A stretch of 64,000 nt of DNA. Origin: Polaribacter tangerinus. GTDB lineage: Bacteria > Bacteroidota > Bacteroidia > Flavobacteriales > Flavobacteriaceae. This document shows positions 33,135 through 43,066 of this stretch, in pieces. The DNA is taken from assembly GCF_038024095.1 (NCBI RefSeq), contig NZ_CP150668.1:186001-250000 (forward strand), in the 5' to 3' direction. The position numbers and the translations under genes are program-made. The notes under the pieces are model-generated. The model saw only the letters and a list, made by a program, of their open reading frames with translations, searched no databases and had not been told where the DNA came from. How positions within the stretch are numbered: the stretch's first letter is position 1; each line of letters begins with the position of its first letter.

Positions 33135-35342
33135 TTGAACACAAATATTTCAGAAAAAACATTACAAGATTTAGAGTTTTCTACCGTTTTACATCATATT
33201 TCAGAACACTGTATAACTGGTCTAGGAAAAGAAGCTGTTCGAAGTATTGTACCAATTCTCGGTAGAAAAAAACTCTTTACAGAATTACACTTAGTAAATG
33301 AATATTTAAGTTCTTTTGAAAGTGAAAATAGGGTTCCAAACCATGGGTTTGATGCTATTACAGAAAGTGTTAAACGACTTAAAATTGAAAATAGTTTTAT
33401 AGAAACTACAGCTTTCTTAAAAATAGCGACCACTTCTTTAACTGTTAATGAGCATATTAAGTTTTTTAATAAATTTAAAGTACAATTTCCAACCTTTTTT
33501 GAACGTACACAAAAAATTGAATTTACTACTTACATAGATGATGAAATAAAAAAAATAATAGACATATCTGGTGAGGTCAAAAACAATGCTTCTAGCGCTT
33601 TGAAGCAAATTAGGAGAGACATAAATGCTATTCGTGGTAAAATTGGTGCTAGTTTTTCTAGTGCACTTTCCAAAGCAATTAGTGCAGGATACCTAGATGA
33701 TATTAAAGAAACTGTAGTAGACAATCAAAGAGTTTTAGCAGTATCTGCTATGTATAGAAGAAAAGTAGCAGGTAGTTTATTAGGTTCTTCAAAGTCTGGT
33801 AATATTGTATATATAGCTCCTCAAGCTACATTAGCTTATAGTAGGGAATATCAAAACTTAGTTTATGAAGAAAAACAAGAAGTTATAAGAATTCTAAGAG
33901 CATTGGGAGAAATTATTAGGCCTATGACAACTCTGCTAGAAGACTATATTACGTACTTAACTCATACAGATTGTATAAGTGCTAAAGCCAAGTATGCAAG
34001 AGAAATGCAAGCAGTACTTCCTAAAATAACAAAAGAAAAGAAAATATTTTTTAGGGATGCTTATCACCCTGTATTGTGGAGGAAAAATAATTTACAAAAA
34101 ATTAAAACAGTATCTCAATCTATAGAACTGAATGAAAAACAACAAATTATTGTAATTTCTGGACCCAATGCAGGTGGAAAAAGTATCACTCTAAAAACAA
34201 TCGGACTTCTTCAATTAATGATACAAAGTGGAATTTTAATTCCTGTTCATGAAAGGAGTCAAACTTATATTTTTGATAATATTCTTACAGATATTGGTGA
34301 TAATCAGTCTATAGAAAATCAATTAAGTACTTATAGTTACAGGCTAAAAAATATGCGAAACTTTTTACGAAAATGTGGAGAAAGTACGCTATTTCTTATC
34401 GATGAGTTTGGTACAGGTTCAGATCCTGAACTAGGTGGCGCTTTGGCAGAAATATTTTTAGAGGAATTTTATAACAAAAAAGCATTTGGAATTATTACCA
34501 CCCACTACTCTAACCTAAAAGTATTGGCCAATGAACTAGAAAATGTTACCAATGCAAATATGCAGTTCGACGAACGAACCCTAGAGCCTTTGTACAAACT
34601 TTTTGTAGGGCAAGCTGGTAGTTCTTTTACTTTTGAAGTAGCTCAGAAAAATGGAATTCCTTTTAGTTTAATTAATAAGGCTAAAAAAAGAGTCGATACC
34701 GAAAAGGTTCGACTAGATAAGACCATCTCTAAACTTCAAAAAGAGAGAAATAAGCTTCAAAAAAACTCAGATAATTTAGAAAAACAAAAAACTAAAGGAA
34801 AAGAACATTTAGAAAGTTTACAAGAGAAAGAAGAAAAAATTCAAGCAAAATTAGCAGGTTTTCAAGAATTATATGATAACAATCAAAAAATGCTTTCTCT
34901 TGGAAGAAAAGTAAATGAACTTTTTAATAAGTATTTTCAAAATAACAATAAAAAAGAACTCATTGCTAATTTTAACAAATGGGTTGCTGATGAAAAGGTT
35001 AAATATGCCAAAAAAAATCCGCTAAAAATAACCTCTAAAAATCAAAAAAAACAAGCAAAAATTATAGAAAAGCAATTGCAAGAAGTTATAAAAAAGGTTG
35101 AAAAAGAGGTTCTAGAAAAGGTAGTAGAAGTGAGAAAAGAGAAAAAAAATGAAGCAATAAAAGTTGCCAAAGAAAAAGCATCATATGAGTATAAAGTTAA
35201 TGATAGAGTAAGAATAATAGATTCTACAAGTATTGGTACTATAGAAAAAATAGATAAAAATAAAGTAACGATTAACTATGGTTTGTTTACTACAAAAACT
35301 ACCATAAATAAATTAGAGTTTGTAGAAAAGTCAAAAAAATAA
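33135..35342 (+). CDS. mutS2: MutS2 family ATPase, C-terminal Smr domain not found
   Basis: MutS2 proteins bind branched DNA or stalled ribosomes and limit recombination or aid ribosome rescue. The 735 residues start at TTG (TTGAACACA). The core has a connector/clamp region, Walker A GPNAGGKS at 343-350 and Walker B TLFLIDEFGTGSDPELGGAL. A long Lys/Glu-rich coiled coil (about 510-690) comes next. The usual C-terminal Smr nuclease domain of about 80 residues is not seen: the protein ends with a short SH3-like segment (VNDRVRIIDS, TIEKIDKNKVTINYG). Some flavobacterial forms may lack Smr, but I cannot compare here. Confidence 0.88.
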   Translation: MNTNISEKTLQDLEFSTVLHHISEHCITGLGKEAVRSIVPILGRKKLFTELHLVNEYLSSFESENRVPNHGFDAITESVKRLKIENSFIETTAFLKIATTSLTVNEHIKFFNKFKVQFPTFFERTQKIEFTTYIDDEIKKIIDISGEVKNNASSALKQIRRDINAIRGKIGASFSSALSKAISAGYLDDIKETVVDNQRVLAVSAMYRRKVAGSLLGSSKSGNIVYIAPQATLAYSREYQNLVYEEKQEVIRILRALGEIIRPMTTLLEDYITYLTHTDCISAKAKYAREMQAVLPKITKEKKIFFRDAYHPVLWRKNNLQKIKTVSQSIELNEKQQIIVISGPNAGGKSITLKTIGLLQLMIQSGILIPVHERSQTYIFDNILTDIGDNQSIENQLSTYSYRLKNMRNFLRKCGESTLFLIDEFGTGSDPELGGALAEIFLEEFYNKKAFGIITTHYSNLKVLANELENVTNANMQFDERTLEPLYKLFVGQAGSSFTFEVAQKNGIPFSLINKAKKRVDTEKVRLDKTISKLQKERNKLQKNSDNLEKQKTKGKEHLESLQEKEEKIQAKLAGFQELYDNNQKMLSLGRKVNELFNKYFQNNNKKELIANFNKWVADEKVKYAKKNPLKITSKNQKKQAKIIEKQLQEVIKKVEKEVLEKVVEVRKEKKNEAIKVAKEKASYEYKVNDRVRIIDSTSIGTIEKIDKNKVTINYGLFTTKTTINKLEFVEKSKK

Positions 35343-35493
35343 AGAGTGTAAAAAATGTATTATTCTAGTTGCTAATTCTCAATTTCTGACTTTTAAATTG
35401 CCATATATGTAAAAATTAACAAAGCCTTTTATTCTGATGTATTAATAAAATTATTATTCAGATATTTGTAATTGATACTTTTAGAATTTATAA

Positions 35494-38391
35494 ATGATTG
35501 ACAACTCTACATTAGAAGTTTTAAATAAATCGCTTTCAGGCACAGTAGTTTATAGTAATTTACACAAAGCTATATACGCAACAGATGCTTCGGTGTATAG
35601 AAAAATACCCTTAGCAGTTGCTTATCCGAAAGATGAAGACGACCTGAAAAAGCTAATTCACTTTGCAACAAAAAATAATACTACTTTAATACCCAGAGCA
35701 GCAGGAACTTCTTTAGCTGGGCAATGTGTTGGAGATGGTATTATTGTAGATGTTTCTAAACATTTTACCAATATCATATCATTTAACGAAAAGCAAAAAA
35801 CAATTAAGCTTCAACCCGGAATTGTTAGAGATTCTCTTAATAACTTCCTAAAAAAATACAACCTATTTTTTGGCCCAAATACTTCTACTTCAAACCGATG
35901 TATGATTGGAGGTATGGTTGGAAATAATTCATCTGGTAGTACTTCAATTAAATATGGAGTTACCAGAGATAAAGTGTTAGAAATTGAAGCCATTTTAAGC
36001 GATGGAAGTTCTGTTGTTTTCAAAGAAATAACATCAGAAGAATTTATAGATAAAACAACTCAAAAAACCTTAGAGGGCAATATTTATAAAACTATTTATG
36101 AAGAATTGCTCTCTAAAAAGGTTCAGAATGAAATTAAAAATGAGTTTCCGAAAGAAGCTATTCATCGAAGAAATACGGGATATGCAATTGACGAATTTTT
36201 AAAATCTGACTTATTTGGAGGAACCGAAAAAACAATAAATATTGCCAAATTTCTTACAGGTAGCGAAGGTACACTTGCATTTTCTACCGCCATTACAATT
36301 CAGCTAGACCTTTTACCTCCTGCCAAGAGCATCATGGTTTGTGCTCATTTTAAAAGTATTAACGAGAGTCTATTAGCCACAGTTACTGCAATGAAGCATA
36401 ATTTATTTAATTGTGAGTTAATGGATAAAACCATTTTAGACTGTACAAAAAATAATAGAGACTTAGTAAAAAATCGATTTTTCTTAGAGGGAGATCCTGA
36501 AGCTGTATTAATGCTAGAAGTAGCAGCAAATACAGATGAAGAGGTTCTTCTGCTGGCAGAGGCACTTATTAAAGACTTAAAAAATAATAATTTTGGCTAC
36601 CATTATCCGAAAGTGTACGGCAACGACATCGCAAAAGTACATTACCTTAGAAAAGCCGGTTTGGGTGCTCTGGGAAATATGGTTGGAGATAGAAAAGCAG
36701 TTGCTTGTATAGAAGATACTGCAGTAGCTTTAGAGGACTTACCTGATTACATCACAGAGTTTACAAAAATTATGGACAAATATCAGCAAGATGCTGTATA
36801 TTATGCACATGCAGGAGCTGGAGAATTACATTTAAGACCAATTTTAAATTTAAAGAAAAAGGAAGATGTTGTTTTATTTAGAAAAATAACCACAGAAACA
36901 GCCGTTTTAGTCAAAAAATATAAAGGCTCCTTTTCTGGAGAACACGGAGATGGTATAGTAAGAGCTGAGTTTATTCCGCTAATGATTGGAGAAAACAATT
37001 ACCAACTTTTAAGAAGTATAAAAAAAGCATTTGATCCAAAAAATGTTTTCAATAAAGGAAAAATTACAGATGCCTTTTCTATGGATAAAAACTTGCGATA
37101 CGAAGTTGATAGAAAAGAACCCGTAATACCTACTATTCAGGATTTTTCTGACAGTGAGGGAATTTTAAAACTTGCCGAAAAATGTAATGGATCTGGAGAT
37201 TGTAGAAAACCTGCAGAAGCAGGCGGAACAATGTGCCCAAGCTACAGAGCTACCAAAAATGAAAAAGATACTACGCGAGCTCGCGCAAACGCTTTAAGAG
37301 AATTTTTAACCAATTCTACAAAAGTTAATAAATTTAACCACAACGAGTTAAAAGAAGTTTTCGACCTGTGCTTAAGTTGCAAGGCGTGTGCTACAGAATG
37401 CCCAAGTAATGTAGATATTGCTACTATGAAAGCAGAATTTTTATATCAATATCAAGAATCAAATGGCTATTCTTTTAGAAGTAAACTCTTTGCCAACAAC
37501 GTAAAATATAATAAAATTGGTAGTCTATTTCCTCAAATTACAAATGCTGTTTTAAACACTACATTGGCAAAGAAGTTCATGGGAGTTGCCACTGAAAGAA
37601 GTGTTCCTAGACTTGCAAATATACCACTAGAAAAATGGGTTAAAAAAAATGAATCTACAACAAAAGATAAAATTATCTATTTATTTTGTGATGAATTTAC
37701 GAATTATTATGATGTAGAAATAGGAAAAGATGCTTTTTACCTTTTAGACAAATTAGGATATAATTTACAATTTGTTCCACATAAAGAATCTGGTAGAAGC
37801 TTTATTTCTAAAGGTTTTTTAAAAGAAGCAAAAGAAGTATGCAATCAAAATATTGCAATTTTTAAAAATATTATTTCCAAAGAAACTCCATTAATCGGTA
37901 TAGAACCATCTGCTATTCTCACTTTTAGAGACGAATATATTCGACTAGCAGACGATAAAATTGCTGCACAAAATATTGCGAATAATGTGTTTACTTTCGA
38001 GGAGTTTTTGGCGAGGGAATTAAAAAATAATCAAATAAATACATCTTTATTTACTACAGAAGAAAAAACACTAAAAATTCATGGCCACTGTCACCAAAAA
38101 GCACTCTCTGGAACGGTAGCTAGTTTTGAAATTTTAAGTATTCCAAAGAATTATAAAGTTACCATTTTAAATACTGGTTGTTGTGGAATGGCAGGTTCTT
38201 TTGGATACGAAAAAGAGCATTTTACAGTTTCAATGCAAGTAGGTGAAGAATCGCTATTTCCAAAAATTAGAAATACAGAGAAAGATGTAGAAATAGTTGC
38301 TGCAGGAACTAGCTGCAGACATCAAATATTTGATGGCACAAAAAGACTTGCTAAACACCCAATTACCATATTAAAAGAAGCACTAAAATAA
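35494..38391 (+). CDS. FAD- and Fe-S-binding oxidoreductase (D-lactate/glycolate dehydrogenase-like fusion)
   Basis: The 965-residue protein joins two parts. The N-terminal half is an FAD-linked oxidase of the PCMH fold (IPRAAGTSLAGQCVGDG and GGMVGNNSSGSTSIKYG) with its C-terminal oxidase domain (SGEHGDGIVRAEF). The second half has two Fe-S motif regions, CNGSGDC...MCPSY near residue 562 and CLSCKACATECPS near 626, then CCG-type metal-binding domains (GHCHQKALSG near 862 and NTGCCGMAGSFGYE near 892). This order fits GlcD-GlpC fusions such as DLD-type D-lactate dehydrogenases feeding quinones. The substrate is unproven. The aldo/keto reductase gene starts four bases later, suggesting co-expression. 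Confidence 0.9.
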   Translation: MIDNSTLEVLNKSLSGTVVYSNLHKAIYATDASVYRKIPLAVAYPKDEDDLKKLIHFATKNNTTLIPRAAGTSLAGQCVGDGIIVDVSKHFTNIISFNEKQKTIKLQPGIVRDSLNNFLKKYNLFFGPNTSTSNRCMIGGMVGNNSSGSTSIKYGVTRDKVLEIEAILSDGSSVVFKEITSEEFIDKTTQKTLEGNIYKTIYEELLSKKVQNEIKNEFPKEAIHRRNTGYAIDEFLKSDLFGGTEKTINIAKFLTGSEGTLAFSTAITIQLDLLPPAKSIMVCAHFKSINESLLATVTAMKHNLFNCELMDKTILDCTKNNRDLVKNRFFLEGDPEAVLMLEVAANTDEEVLLLAEALIKDLKNNNFGYHYPKVYGNDIAKVHYLRKAGLGALGNMVGDRKAVACIEDTAVALEDLPDYITEFTKIMDKYQQDAVYYAHAGAGELHLRPILNLKKKEDVVLFRKITTETAVLVKKYKGSFSGEHGDGIVRAEFIPLMIGENNYQLLRSIKKAFDPKNVFNKGKITDAFSMDKNLRYEVDRKEPVIPTIQDFSDSEGILKLAEKCNGSGDCRKPAEAGGTMCPSYRATKNEKDTTRARANALREFLTNSTKVNKFNHNELKEVFDLCLSCKACATECPSNVDIATMKAEFLYQYQESNGYSFRSKLFANNVKYNKIGSLFPQITNAVLNTTLAKKFMGVATERSVPRLANIPLEKWVKKNESTTKDKIIYLFCDEFTNYYDVEIGKDAFYLLDKLGYNLQFVPHKESGRSFISKGFLKEAKEVCNQNIAIFKNIISKETPLIGIEPSAILTFRDEYIRLADDKIAAQNIANNVFTFEEFLARELKNNQINTSLFTTEEKTLKIHGHCHQKALSGTVASFEILSIPKNYKVTILNTGCCGMAGSFGYEKEHFTVSMQVGEESLFPKIRNTEKDVEIVAAGTSCRHQIFDGTKRLAKHPITILKEALK

Positions 38392-38395
38392 AGTT

Positions 38396-39385
38396 ATGAG
38401 TAATAAAAATTATAAAGCTGCCAATAACAGATACGAAAAAATGAACTATAGACGTTCGGGTAAAAGTGGCTTACTTCTTCCTGAAATTTCGTTAGGACTA
38501 TGGCATAATTTTGGTAAAAAAGACAATTTTGACAATGCAAGAAAACTACTAAAGTGCGCATTTGATAACGGTATTACTCATTTCGACTTGGCAAATAACT
38601 ACGGCCCACCTCCTGGTTCTGCTGAAAAAAACTTTGGTAAGATTTTAAAAAAGGATTTAAAAAAATATAGAGATGAGCTCATAATTTCTACTAAAGCGGG
38701 TTACGAAATGTGGGATGGCCCTTATGGAAATTTAGGCTCTAAAAAGTTTTTGGTTGCTAGCTTAGACCAAAGCCTACAAAGAATGGGGTTAGATTATGTT
38801 GACATTTTTTATCATCATAGACCAGATTATGACACTCCACTAGAAGAAACAATGGGTGCGCTAGATTTAATAGTAAAACAAGGAAAAGCACTTTATGTTG
38901 GTATTTCTAACTACCAACCAAAAGAAGCTGAAAAAGCTTTTAAAATTTTAAAAAAGTTGGGAACACCTTGTCTCATTCACCAACCTAGATATAATATTTT
39001 TGATCGTTGGATAGAAAACGGGTTGTTAAATTTGTTAGAGGAAAGTGGTGTAGGTTCTATTTGTTTTTCTCCATTAGCACAAGGAATGTTATCAAATAAA
39101 TATTTACATGAAATTCCTAAAGACTCTAGAGCAGTTAAAGAGAGTCCTTTTTTAAATGAAGATATGATTCGCAAAATGCTACCAAGAATTAAGTTGTTAA
39201 ACGAAGTCGCATTAAACAGAAATCAAAATTTAGCGCAAATGGCCATTTCTTGGATTTTAAAAGACCAAAGAATAACCTCTGTGTTAATAGGAGCTAGTAA
39301 AACCACCCAAATTACAGATGCTGTAAAAGCTATTCATCATACAAATTTTACTGAGGAAGAAATTACAACAATAAACAATATTTAA
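38396..39385 (+). CDS. Aldo/keto reductase (YghZ-like)
   Basis: The 329-residue NADPH-dependent reductase has the AKR tetrad pattern: Asp and Tyr in THFDLANNYGPPPGSAE, Lys in IISTKAGYEMWDGPYG and His in DIFYHHRPD. The PYGNLGSKK segment is typical of the YghZ branch, which reduces L-glyceraldehyde-3-phosphate and methylglyoxal. It follows the FAD/Fe-S oxidoreductase by four bases. If that enzyme oxidises D-lactate, the two could both deal with methylglyoxal-derived compounds, but this is only inference. Confidence 0.9.
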   Translation: MSNKNYKAANNRYEKMNYRRSGKSGLLLPEISLGLWHNFGKKDNFDNARKLLKCAFDNGITHFDLANNYGPPPGSAEKNFGKILKKDLKKYRDELIISTKAGYEMWDGPYGNLGSKKFLVASLDQSLQRMGLDYVDIFYHHRPDYDTPLEETMGALDLIVKQGKALYVGISNYQPKEAEKAFKILKKLGTPCLIHQPRYNIFDRWIENGLLNLLEESGVGSICFSPLAQGMLSNKYLHEIPKDSRAVKESPFLNEDMIRKMLPRIKLLNEVALNRNQNLAQMAISWILKDQRITSVLIGASKTTQITDAVKAIHHTNFTEEEITTINNI

Positions 39386-39447
39386 GGTTTCTAAATAGTA
39401 TTAAAAAAATAAAAATGAATTGATAAGTAGCTATTAAAGAAAAAAAT

Positions 39448-39455
39448 TATATTTG
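39448..39455 (+). promoter_or_regulatory. Promoter -7 box for the 39.5 kb outer-membrane protein gene
   Basis: TATATTTG matches TAnnTTTG exactly, 26 bases before the ATG at 39482. A TTG at 39420-39422 is a possible -33 element, with 25 bases between, a little longer than usual. Confidence 0.5.
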
Positions 39456-39481
39456 TTATATCCATTCCTAATATAACAAGT

Positions 39482-40024
39482 ATGAATATCAAAAAAAGCT
39501 ATTTGCTTCTCTCACTACTATTTGCATTTAATAGTATTCAAAATTTTAGTCAAAATTCTGTAAACTTTTCCTTCCATCAAGACTTTAAACTTCTGGCCTT
39601 AGGAGATGATTTAGGAAACAGAGCAGGAACATTTAACTTTCTTGGAAGATTAAAATATGAAGCCCAAGCGGGTAAAATAGGGTATTACGTTTTTGGTACT
39701 GAATATGAAGAAGCCATATTATCTACTAAATATTCAAGGTTAGGTGGTTTTTTGGGATATTCTTTTATGGATGTTTTTAATAATTACAACATTCACATAA
39801 CACCAACTATAGGTTATGGAAAAATTTTTAGAGCGGGAACGAATTTAAATAGTTGGTCTGGTGCCGTAGAATTTCAGTATTTTATAAATGATAAAATTCG
39901 AGTTAGTCTTTTAAACCAAGTAACCCAAAGAACAGACTTAGAGTTTTTATATGACGATTTAAAATACAGATATAGCTTTTTTTTGGGTGTTGAGTTTAAA
40001 TTATTTACACCAAAAAAAAATTAA
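39482..40024 (+). CDS. Hypothetical outer-membrane beta-barrel protein
   Basis: The 180-residue protein has a signal peptide (MNIKKSYLLLSLLFAFNSIQNFSQ). Alternating polar and aromatic residues in strands such as GKIGYYVFGTEYEE, GGFLGYSFMDVF, GAVEFQYFIN and YSFFLGVEFKLF suggest a small outer-membrane barrel. I do not recognise a named family. The stop codon overlaps that of the converging acyltransferase gene by a shared TTAA, leaving no space for a terminator. Confidence 0.75.
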   Translation: MNIKKSYLLLSLLFAFNSIQNFSQNSVNFSFHQDFKLLALGDDLGNRAGTFNFLGRLKYEAQAGKIGYYVFGTEYEEAILSTKYSRLGGFLGYSFMDVFNNYNIHITPTIGYGKIFRAGTNLNSWSGAVEFQYFINDKIRVSLLNQVTQRTDLEFLYDDLKYRYSFFLGVEFKLFTPKKN

Positions 40025-40839
40025 GAACTCCAGAACTCTCTTTTCTTATTTAGCGCTTCCTCAGTTTTAATATATTCTTCTGCTTCTTCTGGTGAAAGTA
40101 CTTTTAAAAATGATGGATGCTGTTCTATAGCGTACTCAATTTTTGTAACTATTTCTGCTACAGTCTCGTTTTCATAATCTATCTCTAATGGCTCTTTAAT
40201 AACCATAGATTGTAAAACATTTCGCTTTTTAATACTCAAGCCTTTTTTATCAAAAGACCTTCTAAAACCATCTATAACTATAGGAACAACTACGGGTTTA
40301 TAAGTTTTAATAATATGTGCTGTTCCTCGTCTAATTGGTTTAAAAGGGGTAGTTGTTCCTTGAGGAAAAGTAATTACCCAACCATCTTTTATAGCTTTAC
40401 CAATGTTAGAAATATCAGAATTTTTTACTTGACGCTTTACATCTTTACCACCACTTCGCCATGTTCTATCTATTGAAACAGAACCTGCATAAGCAAAAAT
40501 TTTAGGCAGTAAACCTGCTTTCATAGTTTCACCAGCTGCAACAAAATAAATATTTAACTTTGGATGCCAAATATAACCTACATTTTTAATAGAATCATCT
40601 CTCCCGCTTAGTGCAGCATTAAAAACATGAAACATAGCAGCAACATCTGCAAAGTAAGTTTGATGATTAGAAATAAACAACACACCGCTTTCTGGCAAGT
40701 TTCTAAGAATTTCTGAACCTTCTATTTGTAAGCTGTTAAATTTTCTATATCTACCATGAGAAATAATACCGAAAACTCTTATAATAATCTTTTTTAAAAA
40801 TAAAATATGACCAAAAGGATTTCTTTTAAACAAAGACAT
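40021..40839 (-). CDS. 1-acyl-sn-glycerol-3-phosphate acyltransferase-like protein (PlsC family)
   Basis: The 272-residue protein has the acyltransferase motifs in order: SNHQTYFAD as block I (catalytic His with an acidic residue six positions on, one more than the usual HX4D), then FPQGTTTP as block III (variant of FPEGTR) and VVPIVIDGF as block IV. Members add a second acyl chain to lysophosphatidic acid at the inner membrane, although the altered blocks suggest a branch that may use other acceptors. It stands alone on the minus strand. Confidence 0.82.
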   Translation of the reverse strand: MSLFKRNPFGHILFLKKIIIRVFGIISHGRYRKFNSLQIEGSEILRNLPESGVLFISNHQTYFADVAAMFHVFNAALSGRDDSIKNVGYIWHPKLNIYFVAAGETMKAGLLPKIFAYAGSVSIDRTWRSGGKDVKRQVKNSDISNIGKAIKDGWVITFPQGTTTPFKPIRRGTAHIIKTYKPVVVPIVIDGFRRSFDKKGLSIKKRNVLQSMVIKEPLEIDYENETVAEIVTKIEYAIEQHPSFLKVLSPEEAEEYIKTEEALNKKREFWSS

Positions 40840-40905
40840 TTATGCTATTTGATTGGTTAGTTGATTAAAAACAAATCTACAAAAAAACTAATTAAAATCG
40901 AACCT

Positions 40906-41532
40906 CTATTGTAAGAGTTCTTTAATTTCTGCAAGCATCATTGCAGTAGCACCCCAAACTATGTGATTATTAAGTTTAAAGCATGGAACTTCTACATTGT
41001 TCATATAAGAATTGTTAATCGATACAGTCGAAATAGAGGTGTCATTTAATAAGTCTGTAACGAGTACTTCAATTGTTTTTGCTACTTCATAATTGGTCAA
41101 AAACAAGGGGGTCTCTTCTGAAAAACCTAAAAAAGGAGTTGCTAAAAAATTGCTAGGTGGTATGTATACAGTTGTTAATTCTCTTACAATATTTACCTTA
41201 TTGGGCTGTATTCCTACTTCTTCAAAAGATTCCCTAACAGCTGTTTGTTGTAAGTTTTTATCTCTAACCTCTTTCTTACCTCCCGGAAAACTAACTTGCG
41301 ACGAATGTGCTCCTTTGTAGCTTGCTCTTTCTGTTAAAAGAAATGAAGTTTCATTATTTTTATTTGGATAAAAAAGTGCTAAAACTGCAGCTACTTTTGG
41401 GTTATTGGCACTAATTTTATCCGTATCATATCGCTTACGAAGCTCAGGAGCTAGCTTAAATTGAGCGTTTATTCCTCCCAAACGATTGGATGTTATTTGA
41501 GGTATTTTTTTTCTAAATTGACTAAAATTCAC
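40906..41532 (-). CDS. NUDIX hydrolase, CoA pyrophosphatase-like
   Basis: The 208-residue protein starts at GTG (GTGAATTTT). It has a NUDIX box from FPGGKKEVRDKN to RESFEEVGI and the preceding SSQVSFPGG motif that marks the CoA pyrophosphatase (NudL) branch. These enzymes split CoA or its derivatives to 4-phosphopantetheine and 3',5'-ADP. The catalytic REXXEEXG core is intact as RESFEEVG. It lies alone between the acyltransferase gene and a divergent small membrane protein gene. Confidence 0.88.
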   Translation of the reverse strand: MNFSQFRKKIPQITSNRLGGINAQFKLAPELRKRYDTDKISANNPKVAAVLALFYPNKNNETSFLLTERASYKGAHSSQVSFPGGKKEVRDKNLQQTAVRESFEEVGIQPNKVNIVRELTTVYIPPSNFLATPFLGFSEETPLFLTNYEVAKTIEVLVTDLLNDTSISTVSINNSYMNNVEVPCFKLNNHIVWGATAMMLAEIKELLQ

Positions 41533-41604
41533 TTTATAGTAATATATTTAGCTAAAATATAACTTTTCTTCCAAGAAAATTACATTATTTACTGTAAAAC
41601 CTAA

Positions 41605-41868
41605 ATGAAAAAATCCTACACAAAACTATTATTAAGTATAATTTTAGACGGAATTGGTTTTATTCCCATTCCCATACTTAGTATAATTTGGGCACCTATA
41701 TCTAGTTTTATTATGACTAAAATGTATCCTAGTAAATTAGGCAAAATTGCGGCTGTTGTTTCTTTTATTGAAGAATTACTTCCTATAGATATTTTTCCAA
41801 GTTTTACTGTTATGTGGTTGTACACTCAAATTTTAATGAAATTTAAAAAAAGTAATACTAAAAAGTAG
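41605..41868 (+). CDS. Small hypothetical membrane protein
   Basis: The 87-residue protein has hydrophobic segments at about 7-28 (LLLSIILDGIGFIPIPILSI) and 45-75, and a basic tail (MKFKKSNTKK). PIP and DG residues in the first helix recall small conserved membrane proteins of this phylum, but I cannot name a family. It ends five bases from the stop of the converging gene at 41874. Confidence 0.65.
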   Translation: MKKSYTKLLLSIILDGIGFIPIPILSIIWAPISSFIMTKMYPSKLGKIAAVVSFIEELLPIDIFPSFTVMWLYTQILMKFKKSNTKK

Positions 41869-41873
41869 TTTTT

Positions 41874-42182
41874 TTATTTTTTGAATAAAAAACCAAAGCC
41901 CAATCTACTTAAAAACTTTTTTTCGAAATTCCAGAAAAAATGGAATTGCCCAAAAAACCATCCTACTATTGGAAGTGTAATCTGATAAATTGGAAAAATA
42001 AGTAAAAACCTTACTAAATAATATAAAAAAGGTGAAATTGAATTTACATCTAAACCAAAAAAGTTTGTTACTGGTTTAGCCACCCATGTAGCAAAAGAAC
42101 CATTTATAGAAAATACTAATAGAATTGCTACTATAGACCAATTACTTTTTATACCCCATCGTTGTTTTAATTTTTCCATCAC
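41874..42182 (-). CDS. Small membrane protein downstream of lgt (DUF6787-like)
   Basis: The 102-residue protein has two to three hydrophobic segments (WSIVAILLVFSINGSFATWV, PFLYYLVRFLLIFPIYQIT, PIVGWFFGQFHFFWNF) and begins with the polar MMEKLKQRWGIKSN. Position two bases after lgt suggests coupling. I recall similar proteins beside lgt in Flavobacteriaceae as DUF6787, but this is from memory and needs a profile search. Function unknown. Confidence 0.7.
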   Translation of the reverse strand: MMEKLKQRWGIKSNWSIVAILLVFSINGSFATWVAKPVTNFFGLDVNSISPFLYYLVRFLLIFPIYQITLPIVGWFFGQFHFFWNFEKKFLSRLGFGFLFKK

Positions 42183-42184
42183 AA

Positions 42185-43018
42185 CTATGCCTGTTTTTTT
42201 ATATTTCTAAACATTAACCAAAATCCAATTAAAACTAATGGAATACTTAATACCTGACCTGTATTTAAAGGGCTAAACAACCACTGCTCTCCCCTTTCTT
42301 GAACTTGGGGTTCTTTTAAAAACTCTATTAAAAATCGTAATGACCATAAAACAGTCATAAACAACCCAAAAAGAAATCCAATTTGCTGCTTTTTTGCAGT
42401 TTTCCAATACAAATACCACATTACAAAAAACAACGCTAAATAACTAAATGCCTCGTATAATTGAGTTGGATGGCGCGCAGTAGTTTCACCTGCTGCCTTA
42501 AAAATTACACCAAAACTAGAACCTGTTTCTTTTCCATAAATTTCTGAGTTAAAGAAATTTCCAAAACGTATAAAGAAACCTGCCAATGCTACCATTATTG
42601 CCAATCTATCTAAAATAAATAGCCATGGCTTTTGTAAATGTTTTTTTGCATAAAAATACATAGCAATAGGAATTCCAATGGCAGCACCGTGACTAGCAAA
42701 ACCAGTAAAACCTGTAAATTTCCAACCTTCAGAAGATTTTTTAAAAGGTAAAATAATTTCTAATAAGTGATTTTGATAGTAGTCCCAACTATAAAAAAAT
42801 ACATCTCCAAGACGCATTCCTACTAGCATAGATAAAAAAACATACATAAAAAGTGGATCCATTTTTTCTACTGGTATGGAATCTTTAATGTAAATTTTCT
42901 TCATAAAATGTAGTCCTAATACGAAGGCTGCCACAAACATTAAACTGTACCATCTGATCACAAAAAAACCTAAATCTATTCCTATAGATGGGTTCCACTC
43001 AATTGATAAAAAACTCAT
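42185..43018 (-). CDS. lgt: Prolipoprotein diacylglyceryl transferase
   Basis: Lgt moves a diacylglyceryl group to the lipobox cysteine of prolipoproteins in the inner membrane, the first step of lipoprotein maturation. The 277-residue protein has seven hydrophobic segments and signature parts RWYSLMFVAAFVLG, GMRLGDVFFY, FTGFASHGAAIG, FIRFGNFFNSEIYG and RHPTQLYEAF. The invariant RxGNFxNxE arginine and the HPTQLYE region are intact. It lies in the order yidD, lgt, small membrane protein on the minus strand. Lipoproteins elsewhere in the window are likely substrates. Confidence 0.96.
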   Translation of the reverse strand: MSFLSIEWNPSIGIDLGFFVIRWYSLMFVAAFVLGLHFMKKIYIKDSIPVEKMDPLFMYVFLSMLVGMRLGDVFFYSWDYYQNHLLEIILPFKKSSEGWKFTGFTGFASHGAAIGIPIAMYFYAKKHLQKPWLFILDRLAIMVALAGFFIRFGNFFNSEIYGKETGSSFGVIFKAAGETTARHPTQLYEAFSYLALFFVMWYLYWKTAKKQQIGFLFGLFMTVLWSLRFLIEFLKEPQVQERGEQWLFSPLNTGQVLSIPLVLIGFWLMFRNIKKQA

Positions 43019-43066
43019 ACTTTATATATTTAAATATATAGTTTTCTTTATTTTAGAAAACTAAAA

